From assembly GCA_964614945.1 (NCBI GenBank), contig CAZTNW010000003.1, positions 1 to 64,000 of the forward strand: DNA of 64,000 bases, in the 5' to 3' direction. Within the stretch, counting starts at the first letter, position 1. Every line of letters starts with the position of its first letter. This DNA comes from CAZTNW01 sp964614945. GTDB lineage: Bacteria; Caldisericota; JANLFM01. This document shows positions 44,782 through 53,310 of the stretch, one piece after another. The position numbers and the translations under genes were made by a program. The notes beneath the pieces were generated by a model. The model ran no database searches. It saw only the letters and a program-made list of their open reading frames with translations, and was not told where the DNA came from.

Positions 44782-45654
44782 TTAATTGATGGGGACAAAT
44801 TCCAGTTCAGCGACAATCTTCTGCCCTTCCGGGCCTAAAATCCAATCCAGGTAATCTTTGAGCGCTCCGGAAGGCTGGCCCTTCGTCGTTACGAAGAGAG
44901 GGCGGGAGATCGGGTAAGAATTGTCTTTCACCGAGCTTGGGCTCGGATAGACGGCCGTACTTGTCGGGTTTGATTTAATGCCGACGGGCTTCTGCTCCTG
45001 AGATAGATAGGCGAGCCCATAATAACCGATCGCGTTCGGATTTCTGGCCACCTCATCAGCGATTGCCTGGCCCGTCGGCAGGAACTGGACGTTGGGTCCA
45101 TACTCAGCTTTCTTTTCCTTCATCTGAACCACGCGCTCTTTAAAGAAGACATGAGTGCCGGAATTGCTATCCCGGGAGAGGACACTGATCGCGGTGTCGT
45201 TTCCTCCAACTTCCCTCCAATTGGCAATTTTCCCGGCGTAAATTGCCGAGAGCTGCTCCATCGTTAGTTCGTTCACGCGATTTGCAGGGTTGATGACTAC
45301 TGCCACTCCGTCCAGAGCCACTATCATCTGCACAGGGTCGACCCCTTTGGCTTCGGCCTTCTGGATCTCTTCATCCTTCAAGGGTCGGGAGTTATTGCAG
45401 ATATCCGTGGTGCCGTCGATCAAAGCGGCGATCCCGATACCCGATCCTCCACCCGAGACCGTGATTCTGACTCCGGCATGCGAGACCTGGTAATCCTCTG
45501 CCCAGGCGCTGGCCAGGTTAATCATCGTATCGGAACCCTTTACCACGAATGATCCTGAAAGCGAGGGAATGGAAGAGGAAGGGCCGGAACAGGCGGAAAG
45601 GGAAAGCACCAGTAAGAGTAAAGCGCCTAAGGTCAAATTTAAAATTTTCTTCAT
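44782..45654 (-). CDS. pstS: Phosphate-binding lipoprotein PstS
   Basis: 290 residues. A lipoprotein signal peptide ends with lipobox LSAC (Cys22). The phosphate-binding segments GSDTMINLASAWAEDY, VSGGGSGIGIAALIDG and SRDSNSGTHVFF are conserved. It captures phosphate outside the membrane for PstCAB. It starts the pst operon and lies directly behind the four-repeat PhoP box. Confidence 0.96.
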   Translation of the reverse strand: MKKILNLTLGALLLLVLSLSACSGPSSSIPSLSGSFVVKGSDTMINLASAWAEDYQVSHAGVRITVSGGGSGIGIAALIDGTTDICNNSRPLKDEEIQKAEAKGVDPVQMIVALDGVAVVINPANRVNELTMEQLSAIYAGKIANWREVGGNDTAISVLSRDSNSGTHVFFKERVVQMKEKKAEYGPNVQFLPTGQAIADEVARNPNAIGYYGLAYLSQEQKPVGIKSNPTSTAVYPSPSSVKDNSYPISRPLFVTTKGQPSGALKDYLDWILGPEGQKIVAELEFVPIN

Positions 45655-45681
45655 GCGTTTTTCTCCTTTTCCTTTTCCTCA

Positions 45682-45736
45682 AGGATAAAGGCCCGAAGCT
45701 TAAGGGGAGCTTAAACAGTGCTTAACTTTACTTTAA
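45682..45736 (-). promoter_or_regulatory. PhoP box and pst promoter
   Basis: Four direct repeats (three TTAAGC and one TTAAAG on the minus strand) lie at 45698-45703, 45709-45714, 45720-45725 and 45731-45736, exactly 11 bp apart. This matches the Gram-positive PhoP-box plan of TT-A-A hexamers spaced by 5 bp. A TATCCT -10 (45682-45687) follows 10 bp after the last repeat, as in PhoP-activated promoters. The box overlaps the last codons of phoR. Confidence 0.88.
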
Positions 45737-47497
45737 CTTTCCTCGATCGCTTTCTCCGCCAGATTTTAAGACAGGCAGCCGAACGATGAAAAGAGCACCC
45801 TTTCCCTCATCCGAGATCGCGGTTAAGGTCCCGGAGAAACTCTCGATGATGTGCTTGGCAAGAGAGAGGCCGATGCCGAAGCCCTCTGTCGACCTTCCTT
45901 TATCAGTTTTGTAGAAGCGCTCGAATATGCGGGGCAGATCCTCCCGCGAGATGCCTTTCCCTTGATCGCGGAAGTCAACTGTCACCCACCCCGCCCTGCT
46001 CGAGGCTTGGATGGAAACCTGGCGCCCTCGGGGGGTAAATTTGAAGGAGTTGTCCAGGATGGCGAGGAAAGCCTCGCGCAAATGGAGCCGGTCAGCCTGG
46101 ATTATGATCTGTTCCCTGGGGATCTCAAGGTCGAATAGCAGGCCGAGCTGGGCGGCCCTACCATCCAGCGAACTCTTGATCTCCATTAGGAACTCGCCAA
46201 TATCTAAATCCTCCGGATGAAATTCCATTCTTCCGCTCTCGATCAGGTACAGCCTTGAAAGAGATTCAAGCAGAGAGGAAAGATAATCGATCTCTCTGAG
46301 GGCCTTCTTAAGGAATTCCGCCCGGACTTCCTCGGGAGGTGCCGGATCACGGGAGATGGTCTCCAGAATGGCGCTTATCGAGGAGATCGGCGTGCGCAGC
46401 TCGTGGCTGAGATTGGCTATAAAATCGCGACGCACTTTGCGCAGGACTTCCAGCTCAGTTATATCCTCGAGGGATATCAGAGCCCACTCTTCCTGGGACA
46501 GGTCGAGCAATATCCCCCTCAGGGAGAGGGTTCTTGCTGAATGCTGGACCAGTTGTTTCTTATCCTCTCTTATCGCCCGGCGTACGCCTTCGTCGAGGGC
46601 ATGGTTCAGGGTGCTTTCTAAAATGGTGTGGCCGAGAAGGCGTCTCTCCGGAATTTCCAACATTTCCAGAGCCTCGGTTGTCGCGGAGAGGATCTGAAAG
46701 GATTCGTTCAGGGTAAGAAAACCCGAGCCTCCATGCTCGGCGAACTTACATTTTAATTCCAGGGTCCTCAGCCTTCGGGTCAGGTCGGCTTCCCGCTCGA
46801 CGAAGGCATTGTAAAACCTGGCCAGCTCCCCCACCTCGTCTTTGCCCCGGACGCGAAAAGCGGCCGGCTCCCCCCTTTCAGCTGTCTGAAAGGTCATTGC
46901 CATTTTCCGCAGAGGAGAATTCAGGTAACGGAAAAGGAGGAAAGTGAGCAAGAAGAAAAGGGCGGAACCGGCCCCCAAAGAGACCCACATCCATTTCTCC
47001 ATTCTGCTGAGTGTGCTCAAGAGGGCGGTCTCGGGCAGGCTGAGGCGAAAAACCGTCCTCACGGGAGGTTGATTCCCTACCGGCACAGCCACGTAGAGAT
47101 AGCTTTCCCCCTCCGTCAGGCTGTATCTCTCGATTATCCCGACTTGTCCCTCCAGGGCCTGCTGGAATTCCGGTCGATCCGAATGGTTTGCCATCTGGGA
47201 GGCTGGCTGAGAGGAATCGCCTAAAACCTTTCCGTCGAACTGGATGATCGTCGCTCGCGCTTGGATCCTCTCGCTCAATTCTCGGGCCAGGCGATCTCCT
47301 TCAGCCGCGATCAAGTCTTGCTCCGCATAGGAGAGGGCTTGAGCAGCCAGCCGGGCCTCGTGCATGAGAGTGTCCCTCTCCTTTTGCAAAAGATCGGAGC
47401 GCAAGAAGCCTCGATAGAAAAGGATGAGGAAGAGCGCGCTCACGATGAAAATAACCAGGCCGCCAAGGATAAACTTCCCGCTATAGGAAAGCCTCAT
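45728..47497 (-). CDS. phoR: Phosphate sensor histidine kinase PhoR
   Basis: 589 residues. Membrane helix 1 (about 7-28), an extracytoplasmic domain (about 30-165), membrane helix 2 (about 170-190), HAMP, a PAS domain (about 250-345), HisKA with the phospho-accepting His in FIANLSHELRTP, and an HATPase with N box (LDNSFKFTP), DxGxG (DQGKGI) and GIGLSLAKHII. It phosphorylates PhoP on phosphate starvation. ATGA overlap with phoP. Its 3' end carries part of the PhoP box. Confidence 0.95.
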   Translation of the reverse strand: MRLSYSGKFILGGLVIFIVSALFLILFYRGFLRSDLLQKERDTLMHEARLAAQALSYAEQDLIAAEGDRLARELSERIQARATIIQFDGKVLGDSSQPASQMANHSDRPEFQQALEGQVGIIERYSLTEGESYLYVAVPVGNQPPVRTVFRLSLPETALLSTLSRMEKWMWVSLGAGSALFFLLTFLLFRYLNSPLRKMAMTFQTAERGEPAAFRVRGKDEVGELARFYNAFVEREADLTRRLRTLELKCKFAEHGGSGFLTLNESFQILSATTEALEMLEIPERRLLGHTILESTLNHALDEGVRRAIREDKKQLVQHSARTLSLRGILLDLSQEEWALISLEDITELEVLRKVRRDFIANLSHELRTPISSISAILETISRDPAPPEEVRAEFLKKALREIDYLSSLLESLSRLYLIESGRMEFHPEDLDIGEFLMEIKSSLDGRAAQLGLLFDLEIPREQIIIQADRLHLREAFLAILDNSFKFTPRGRQVSIQASSRAGWVTVDFRDQGKGISREDLPRIFERFYKTDKGRSTEGFGIGLSLAKHIIESFSGTLTAISDEGKGALFIVRLPVLKSGGESDRGKLK

Positions 47498-48165
47498 TCT
47501 CTGAATTTATACCCCACCCCCCTGACGGTGCGGATGTAGTAAGGGTGGGAAGGGTCGTCCTCGATCTTTTCCCTGAGCCAGCGGATATGGACCTGAAGAG
47601 TGTTCTCGTCACCGAAGAAATCGTCCCCCCAGACCTTTCGCCTCAGCAAATTGCCGGCAAAAACTTTGCCCGGTTGCAGGGCCAATTCCCAGAGAATTTC
47701 AAATTCCTTGCGCGTGAGCTGAATCACCCTACCCTTCTTCTCGACGACATGTTTTTCCCGGTCGATGAGCAGGTCCCCCCTCTCCAAAGGACGTGTCTGA
47801 GGCTGAGACCGCCGGAGCTGAGCTCGTATCCGAGCGATAAGCTCCTTCAAGGAGAACGGTTTGGTAACGTAATCCTCGGCCCCGGCCTCCAACCCTCGCA
47901 CCTTGTCCTCTTCCTCTCCTTTTGCCGTAAGGAAAATTACAGGCACATCGGAGAGGGAGCGAAGTCGACGACAGACATCCAGGCCGGAAAGGCCGGGAAG
48001 CATGATATCAATGATCACCAGGTCGGGGCTCTTCGCCTTAAAAAGGGCGACGGCCTCTTCACCGCTGGAAGCACAAAGAGGCTCCCAACCCTCCTCTTTG
48101 AGATTATAGTACAGTACTTCGCGCAGGGATTCCTCGTCTTCCACTAAAAGTATTCTCTCGGCCAT
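47494..48165 (-). CDS. phoP: Phosphate response regulator PhoP/PhoB (OmpR family)
   Basis: 223 residues. A receiver domain has the acidic pair (VEDEE), the phospho-accepting Asp in LVIIDIMLPG and Lys in VTKPFS. The winged-helix domain has LTRKEFEILWEL and VRGVGYKFRE. It activates pstS through the PhoP box downstream. The gene is divergent from tRNA-Glu across a 60-bp gap. Confidence 0.95.
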   Translation of the reverse strand: MAERILLVEDEESLREVLYYNLKEEGWEPLCASSGEEAVALFKAKSPDLVIIDIMLPGLSGLDVCRRLRSLSDVPVIFLTAKGEEEDKVRGLEAGAEDYVTKPFSLKELIARIRAQLRRSQPQTRPLERGDLLIDREKHVVEKKGRVIQLTRKEFEILWELALQPGKVFAGNLLRRKVWGDDFFGDENTLQVHIRWLREKIEDDPSHPYYIRTVRGVGYKFRE

Positions 48166-48187
48166 TGCTCTCCTCTGATTCCTATTA

Positions 48188-48216
48188 TTGACGATTTGCG
48201 CGCTCTTTTGTATATT
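48188..48216 (+). promoter_or_regulatory. tRNA-Glu promoter
   Basis: TTGACG (48188-48193), 17-bp spacer, TATATT (48211-48216). The start point is expected about 3 nt before the tRNA. It probably also drives the PP2C gene that follows the tRNA. Confidence 0.8.
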
Positions 48217-48225
48217 TTTCTCTGA

Positions 48226-48300
48226 GGCGCTGTAGAACAGTGGTTAGTTCGGCGGGCTCTCAATCCGCAAACCGGGGTTCAATTCCCCGCAGCGCTACCA
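48226..48300 (+). tRNA. tRNA-Glu (anticodon CTC)
   Basis: 75 nt. Acceptor GGCGCTG pairs with CAGCGCT (terminal G-U), anticodon loop CTCTCAA gives CTC, T-arm CGGGGTTCAATTCCCCG, CCA encoded. Confidence 0.94.
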
Positions 48301-48307
48301 TAGTTCC

Positions 48308-49069
48308 ATGATGGGGTTTCAGGCTGTAGGTCTCACAGACCGGGGGAATATTCGGCCCAAAAACGAGGATAATTGCTTTTTGTCAGCATCTGAGGGGCCC
48401 TTATCTTCCATGCCCTATTTCCTCGTCGCCGATGGGATGGGCGGAGGCCCAGCGGGCGAGGTTGCCTCTACCCTGGCCACGGGTGCGGCAGCACAGGTGC
48501 TCTCTCAGCAAGGCCTCCCTCCTCTCCAAAAGCTCGCGCTGGCTTTCCAGAAAGCGCACCAGGCTATCGTGGAGGCCCAGGCTGACCGCTATGCCCTGAA
48601 GGGGATGGGCACTACCCTCTGCTCCATCCTCTTGACCGAGGAGAGGGCGTTCTCAGGGAACGTGGGAGATTCGAGGGGCTATATCTGGAGGGAAAGAAAA
48701 CTCAAGCAGGTCACCCGCGACCATTCCTGGGTCGGGCAATTAGTAGAGGTGGGGCTCCTGAACGAAGAAGAAGCCCTGGTTCACCCCTATAAGAATATCC
48801 TCACCCGTGTCCTGGGGCTTGAGAATTCCTTGCCGGCCGATATCCGCGAGCTTAAACTGGAGGCGCATGATGTGCTCCTGCTCGCCACTGATGGATTTTC
48901 CGGGGAAATCGATCGTGGGAACATAAGAGCTGAGGAAATAGGCTTCGCCATCGAGAATTACCCCTTGGAAGAGACCGTTCCTCAATTGATCGGGCTTGCC
49001 AAGGAACATGGAGGGGAAGATAACCTCACCCTAATTGTCATCAAATTAATCGATTGGGGAGAAATATGA
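48308..49069 (+). CDS. PP2C-type serine/threonine protein phosphatase
   Basis: 253 residues with all PPM motifs: LTDRGNIRPKNED, VADGMGGGPAGEVAS, GMGTTLCSILL, GNVGDSRGY, DHSWVGQL, LATDGFSGEI and GGEDNLTLIVI. Asp residues bind two Mn2+/Mg2+. Such enzymes (Stp/PrpC) reverse Hanks-kinase phosphorylation of translation and cell-wall proteins, but no kinase gene is nearby. The ATG lies 7 nt after the tRNA-Glu CCA with no ribosome site and no separate promoter, so it is probably expressed from the tRNA transcript. Confidence 0.92.
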   Translation: MMGFQAVGLTDRGNIRPKNEDNCFLSASEGPLSSMPYFLVADGMGGGPAGEVASTLATGAAAQVLSQQGLPPLQKLALAFQKAHQAIVEAQADRYALKGMGTTLCSILLTEERAFSGNVGDSRGYIWRERKLKQVTRDHSWVGQLVEVGLLNEEEALVHPYKNILTRVLGLENSLPADIRELKLEAHDVLLLATDGFSGEIDRGNIRAEEIGFAIENYPLEETVPQLIGLAKEHGGEDNLTLIVIKLIDWGEI

Positions 49070-49161
49070 TATCTTTACAGGGAAGCGAAGGGGGGTGTCC
49101 AGTATCCCTGATCAGTATTTTCAAAAAGGTGTGGGGAAATAGAGAAACAAAGGAGGTAAAG

Positions 49162-51294
49162 ATGAAAAAGGTTTTAGCAAGCTGTTTAGTCGCCCTCTTA
49201 ATCCTCAGCCAGGCCATCATACCATCTGCTGCGGAGACCGCTCTCTCCGATATCTCCGGCCATTGGGCCGAGCAGACGATCTTGAAATTAGTGGGCAAAG
49301 GGTATGTCTCCGGCTATCCTGATGGCACTTTCAAGCCGGATAACACCGTCACGAGAGCCGAATTTCTAAAGATCCTGACTGCGGTCCTCCAGATCGCACC
49401 AGCAAATGAGGGGGCTTCAGCATTCAGCGACGTTACAGCCTCTGACTGGTTCTTCGGCTATGTGGTCGCGGGAGTGGAAAGAGGCCTGGTGGGTGGCTAC
49501 CCGGACGGCACTTTCAAGCCCAATAACCCGATAACAAGACAAGAAGCAGCCAAGATACTCGTGAGCGCCAAAAGCGTCAACCCCGAGCAATATGATCCCG
49601 CCACGAGCAATGTTCCCAACGAAGTCCTTGACTGGAGCTCCGTCTCAGACTGGGCACAAAAATTTGTCATCGGGGCGATCGCCAACAACTTAATGAAGGG
49701 TGATCCCACTGGCAATTTCCGCCCCGTGGCTAACCTGACAAGGGCGGAGACCGCTGTCATCGGCGATCGGATGATCCCCGTTCAACTGGGAGGGACATTT
49801 ATTTTCGGCCGCGGCGCTGATTCGGTGAAATTAGATCCCGCGGATGTCACGGACGGTGAATCGGCCCGCGCTACCCAGCAGATTTACGACACCCTCACTA
49901 TGTTCGATGGCTCCACAACCCTGGTCAAACCGGGGCTGGCGACAAAATGGACGGTAACCGAGGATAACCTGATCTGGACTTTCGAGCTGCGCCAGGGAAT
50001 CAAGTTCCATGACGGAACCGTTTTCAACGCAGATGCCGTGATCTTCAACTTCGAGCGCTGGTGGGACAGCGAGAACTCGTATCACAAGGGAACATTTGAA
50101 TACTGGGAAACTATGTTCGGCGCTTTCAAGGGAGAAGAGGGAAGCGTTCTCCAGTCGATAACAAAGATTGACGACTACAAGGTACAGCTTACGCTCAGCC
50201 AGCCCTACGCTCCTCTTTTGAACACCCTGGCCATGTTCTGCTTCGCCATCGCTTCTCCTAAGGCCATCCAAGAGCAGGGAGCAGAAAATTACGCCACAGC
50301 CACTCAATATCCGCCGATCGGTACCGGTCCATTCAAGTTTGTGGATTGGGCAAAAGACGACGTCATTTCTCTGGAGAAAAACCCCGACTATTGGGGCGAG
50401 CCTGCCAGACTGGACAAGGTACTCCTTCGTGTAATCCCGGACAATTCCGCTCGTTACCTGGCATTGAAATCAGGTGAGATCCACGGGATGGAAGGAGCGA
50501 ATCCGGAGGACGCCAAGGCCGCGATGAGCGACCCGGATCTGCAGGTCCTGCTCCGGCCAGCGATGAACGTCGGGACGGTAATCTTCAACGTCGAGACTGC
50601 TCCTTTTGACAAGCTAGAAGTGCGGCAGGCCATAGCTATGGCCATCGACAAACAGGCTATCGTGCAGGCCTTCTACGGCGATACAGGTTTAGTGGCCAAC
50701 CAGTTCCTGCCCCCCTCCCTCTGGGGGTTTAATAAAGACTTAGAGGATTACAATTACGATCCTGTAGCGGCAAAGAATCTACTCACCGCGGCCGGCTACC
50801 CAGAGGGATTCGAGACGGATTTCTGGTACATGCCGAACCCTCGCCCATACTTTCCCGACCCTAAGGGAATCGGGGAGGCCATTGCCGCCGACCTTGAGAA
50901 GATCGGCATCAAAGTAAACCTGAAGACAGAGGACTGGAGCACCTATCTGGATGATCGCCGCAGCGGCAAGTTCAACATGTGGATGATGGGCTGGACTGGC
51001 GACAATGGCGACCCGGACAATTTCATCTTCTTCCACTACGGCATCCCCCGTCCGGGTGAAGGCAACTACAACAATCCCGAGTTGATACAATTACTCCTCG
51101 ACGCGCAGAAAGAAGTGGATCAGGAGAAGCGCGATCAACTCTACCAGCAGGCCGCCTTGATAATCCACAACGATTGCCCTCGACTCTTCATCGGTCACAA
51201 CCAAGTCCCGTTGCTCTTCTCCAAGAAGATCTCAGGCTACATCGTGAACCCGACGGCAACCGAGATCTTCAACGAGGTCACGATCGCACCCTAA
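49162..51294 (+). CDS. S-layer-anchored peptide/solute-binding protein (SLH x3 + SBP_bac_5)
   Basis: 710 residues. A signal peptide (about 1-24) is followed by three S-layer-homology repeats (about 27-75, 87-140 and 155-205; each with the SGYPDGTFKP/ITR-type core) and a complete DppA-like binding domain (about 215-710; FELRQGIKFHDGTVFNADAVIFNFERW). SLH repeats hold proteins to the secondary cell-wall polymer, replacing the usual lipid anchor. It supplies ligand to the DppB/DppC permeases downstream. AAAGGAGG precedes ATG 49162; the upstream in-frame extension overlaps the phosphatase gene and lacks a signal peptide. Confidence 0.93.
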   Translation: MKKVLASCLVALLILSQAIIPSAAETALSDISGHWAEQTILKLVGKGYVSGYPDGTFKPDNTVTRAEFLKILTAVLQIAPANEGASAFSDVTASDWFFGYVVAGVERGLVGGYPDGTFKPNNPITRQEAAKILVSAKSVNPEQYDPATSNVPNEVLDWSSVSDWAQKFVIGAIANNLMKGDPTGNFRPVANLTRAETAVIGDRMIPVQLGGTFIFGRGADSVKLDPADVTDGESARATQQIYDTLTMFDGSTTLVKPGLATKWTVTEDNLIWTFELRQGIKFHDGTVFNADAVIFNFERWWDSENSYHKGTFEYWETMFGAFKGEEGSVLQSITKIDDYKVQLTLSQPYAPLLNTLAMFCFAIASPKAIQEQGAENYATATQYPPIGTGPFKFVDWAKDDVISLEKNPDYWGEPARLDKVLLRVIPDNSARYLALKSGEIHGMEGANPEDAKAAMSDPDLQVLLRPAMNVGTVIFNVETAPFDKLEVRQAIAMAIDKQAIVQAFYGDTGLVANQFLPPSLWGFNKDLEDYNYDPVAAKNLLTAAGYPEGFETDFWYMPNPRPYFPDPKGIGEAIAADLEKIGIKVNLKTEDWSTYLDDRRSGKFNMWMMGWTGDNGDPDNFIFFHYGIPRPGEGNYNNPELIQLLLDAQKEVDQEKRDQLYQQAALIIHNDCPRLFIGHNQVPLLFSKKISGYIVNPTATEIFNEVTIAP

Positions 51295-51305
51295 ACGAAG
51301 GAAAG

Positions 51306-51336
51306 CTGGAGCCCGCGGCCCGGCCGCGGGCTCCAG
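51306..51336 (+). repeat. Strong intercistronic hairpin between binding protein and permease
   Basis: CTGGAGCCCGCGGC and GCCGCGGGCTCCAG make a 14-bp perfect stem with a 3-nt loop and no U-run. Hairpins in this place commonly stabilise the binding-protein message and lower permease expression; that role is inferred. Confidence 0.75.
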
Positions 51337-51346
51337 ATATAAAGGA

Positions 51347-52351
51347 ATGTTCAGCTACATAGTACGACGAGTTCTCGCCTTAATCCCTGTCCTGATCGGG
51401 GTCTCGATCATCGTATTTCTTTTCATCCACCTGATCCCCGGAGATCCGGCCCTGGCCATATTGGGAGAACGGGCCTCTGTGGAAAACGTCGAACGGATGA
51501 GAAAAGAACTCGGCCTTGACCGTCCCCTCTGGGAGCAGTATTTCAATTATGTCGGTAAGATCTTCAAAGGCGACTTAGGCAAATCCATCCGCTCCAATAC
51601 CCCCATCGCGGACGAGATCAGAACAAAGTTTCCGGCTACATTCGAGTTGACCGTATCCGCCATGTTCATCGCCATTATCGTGGGGATCCCGGCAGGGATA
51701 ATCTCTGCCGCACGAAGGGGATCTGCCTTTGATACTCTCGCCATGCTTCTGGCTTTAATCGGCGTCTCTATGCCCATTTTCTGGTTGGGCTTGATGCTGG
51801 TTTTCCTCTTTTCCGTCTTCTTAAAGTGGCTCCCTTTCTCCGGCAGGTTGGACTCGATGATCGCCCTCTCCCCCATCACCAACCTGATGATCCTCGACAG
51901 CCTGATCCAGGGAAATTGGACGGCTCTGGCCAATAGCCTCGCCCACCTGATCCTTCCCGCCCTAGCCCTCTCCACCATCCCGATGGCGATCATCGCCCGT
52001 ATGACGCGCTCCAGCCTGCTGGACGAACTATCGCAAGACTACATCCGGACTGCAGCAGCCAAGGGCTTGCAGGAGCGGCGAATTCTGCTTCGCCACGCCC
52101 TGAAGAATGCCTTTTTGCCCGTCATCACCACCATCGGTCTGCAGGTAGGAGCCCTTCTTTCCGGAGCCATCCTCACGGAAACGATCTTCTCCTGGCCTGG
52201 CATCGGTCGCTGGCTGTGGGGAGCTATCATCGCCCGTGATTATCCCATCGTGCAGGGTACCGCCCTCTTGATCGCCTTCATTTTCGTCGTGGTGAATCTC
52301 CTGGTGGACGTATCCTACGCCTTCTTTGATCCCCGGATCCGCTACCAGTAA
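51347..52351 (+). CDS. dppB: Peptide/nickel ABC transporter permease (DppB family)
   Basis: 334 residues. N-terminal helix with FIHLIPGDPALAILG, then five more membrane helices and the EAA loop YIRTAAAKGLQERRILLRHAL; it ends with SYAFFDPRIRYQ, typical of DppB. AAAGG precedes the ATG. It works with the SLH-anchored binding protein and DppC. Confidence 0.95.
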   Translation: MFSYIVRRVLALIPVLIGVSIIVFLFIHLIPGDPALAILGERASVENVERMRKELGLDRPLWEQYFNYVGKIFKGDLGKSIRSNTPIADEIRTKFPATFELTVSAMFIAIIVGIPAGIISAARRGSAFDTLAMLLALIGVSMPIFWLGLMLVFLFSVFLKWLPFSGRLDSMIALSPITNLMILDSLIQGNWTALANSLAHLILPALALSTIPMAIIARMTRSSLLDELSQDYIRTAAAKGLQERRILLRHALKNAFLPVITTIGLQVGALLSGAILTETIFSWPGIGRWLWGAIIARDYPIVQGTALLIAFIFVVVNLLVDVSYAFFDPRIRYQ

Positions 52352-52359
52352 GGAGAGAG

Positions 52360-53268
52360 ATGGAAGAACAGAGCAAATCTCAGGCAGAAATTCTCCGAGA
52401 AGCCCGTTTCTCCTTCTCTCGTCAGGCTTTACGCAGGCTCTGGAGCAATCGTTCGGCGCGCATTGGGTTCTATATCGTCGCCTTTCTCGCGCTCGTAGCT
52501 ATTTTCGCTTCGGTTTTCTTTCCTTACGATCCGAAAACGGACTCTCATTTAGAAATTAAGCTTAAGCCCCCATCTGGGGCTCACCCTTTTGGCACGGATA
52601 ACCTAGGGAGAGATGTGTTGGTACGAGTGATACACGGGGCGCCGATCTCTCTGCAGGTCGGCCTGGCCGCTGTAGCTTTCGGGATCACGGTGGGCACAAT
52701 CCTGGGGATGATTGCAGGGTTCTTTCGTGGGGCGATCGACTCTATTATCATGCGGCTTATGGACATTATGCTTGCCTTCCCGGCGACGCTTCTGGCTATT
52801 GCCATCGTGGCTGTGCGCGGGCCGGGGCTGAATAATACCATGCTGGCGATCGGCATCGTTTCTGTTCCCGGTTATGCCCGCGTTGCCCGCTCCATGGTTT
52901 TGAGCCTGCAGGAGAGGGAGTTCGTCTCGGCCGCAAAAGCCGTAGGGGCGAGGCCCCTACGCATGTTGTTCCGTCATATCCTCCCCAACGGCCTCTCCCC
53001 GCTGATAGTTCAGGGTACGTTGAATATCGCCACAGCCGTACTAGAAGCAGCGGCCTTGGGTTTTCTCGGCTTGGGTGCCCAACCTCCACAGCCTGAATGG
53101 GGGGCAATGCTCTCAGATTCGTACAAATTTCTCACGGTGGGAGCCTACTGGCCCGTACTTTTCCCAGGTTTGGCCATTATGTTGACCGTTTTGGGCTTCA
53201 ATCTGCTGGGGGACGGTCTGCGGGATGCCCTAGATCCCAGGCTAGTGGTCAAAGCCAAACGTTTTTAA
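52360..53268 (+). CDS. dppC: Peptide/nickel ABC transporter permease (DppC family)
   Basis: 302 residues. DppC N-terminal domain with HPFGTDNLGRDVLVRVIHG, six membrane helices, EAA loop SAAKAVGARPLRMLFRHILPN, and C-terminal GDGLRDALDPRL. GGAGAG precedes the ATG, 8 bp after dppB. No DppD or DppF ATPase follows, so the transporter must borrow ATPases from elsewhere. Confidence 0.95.
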   Translation: MEEQSKSQAEILREARFSFSRQALRRLWSNRSARIGFYIVAFLALVAIFASVFFPYDPKTDSHLEIKLKPPSGAHPFGTDNLGRDVLVRVIHGAPISLQVGLAAVAFGITVGTILGMIAGFFRGAIDSIIMRLMDIMLAFPATLLAIAIVAVRGPGLNNTMLAIGIVSVPGYARVARSMVLSLQEREFVSAAKAVGARPLRMLFRHILPNGLSPLIVQGTLNIATAVLEAAALGFLGLGAQPPQPEWGAMLSDSYKFLTVGAYWPVLFPGLAIMLTVLGFNLLGDGLRDALDPRLVVKAKRF

Positions 53269-53274
53269 ATCTCC

Positions 53275-53304
53275 TTGACAGATCAAACAAATGTTCGATA
53301 TATT
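53275..53304 (+). promoter_or_regulatory. SOS-type promoter: LexA box within the -35/-10 spacer
   Basis: TTGACA (53275-53280) and TATATT (53299-53304), spacer 18 bp. The spacer contains CAAACAAATGTTCG (53284-53297), matching the Gram-positive LexA consensus CGAACRNRYGTTYG at 13 of 14 positions. Bound LexA would cover the promoter. The predicted start point falls on or next to the ATG at 53311. Confidence 0.8.
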
Positions 53305-53310
53305 TGAACC

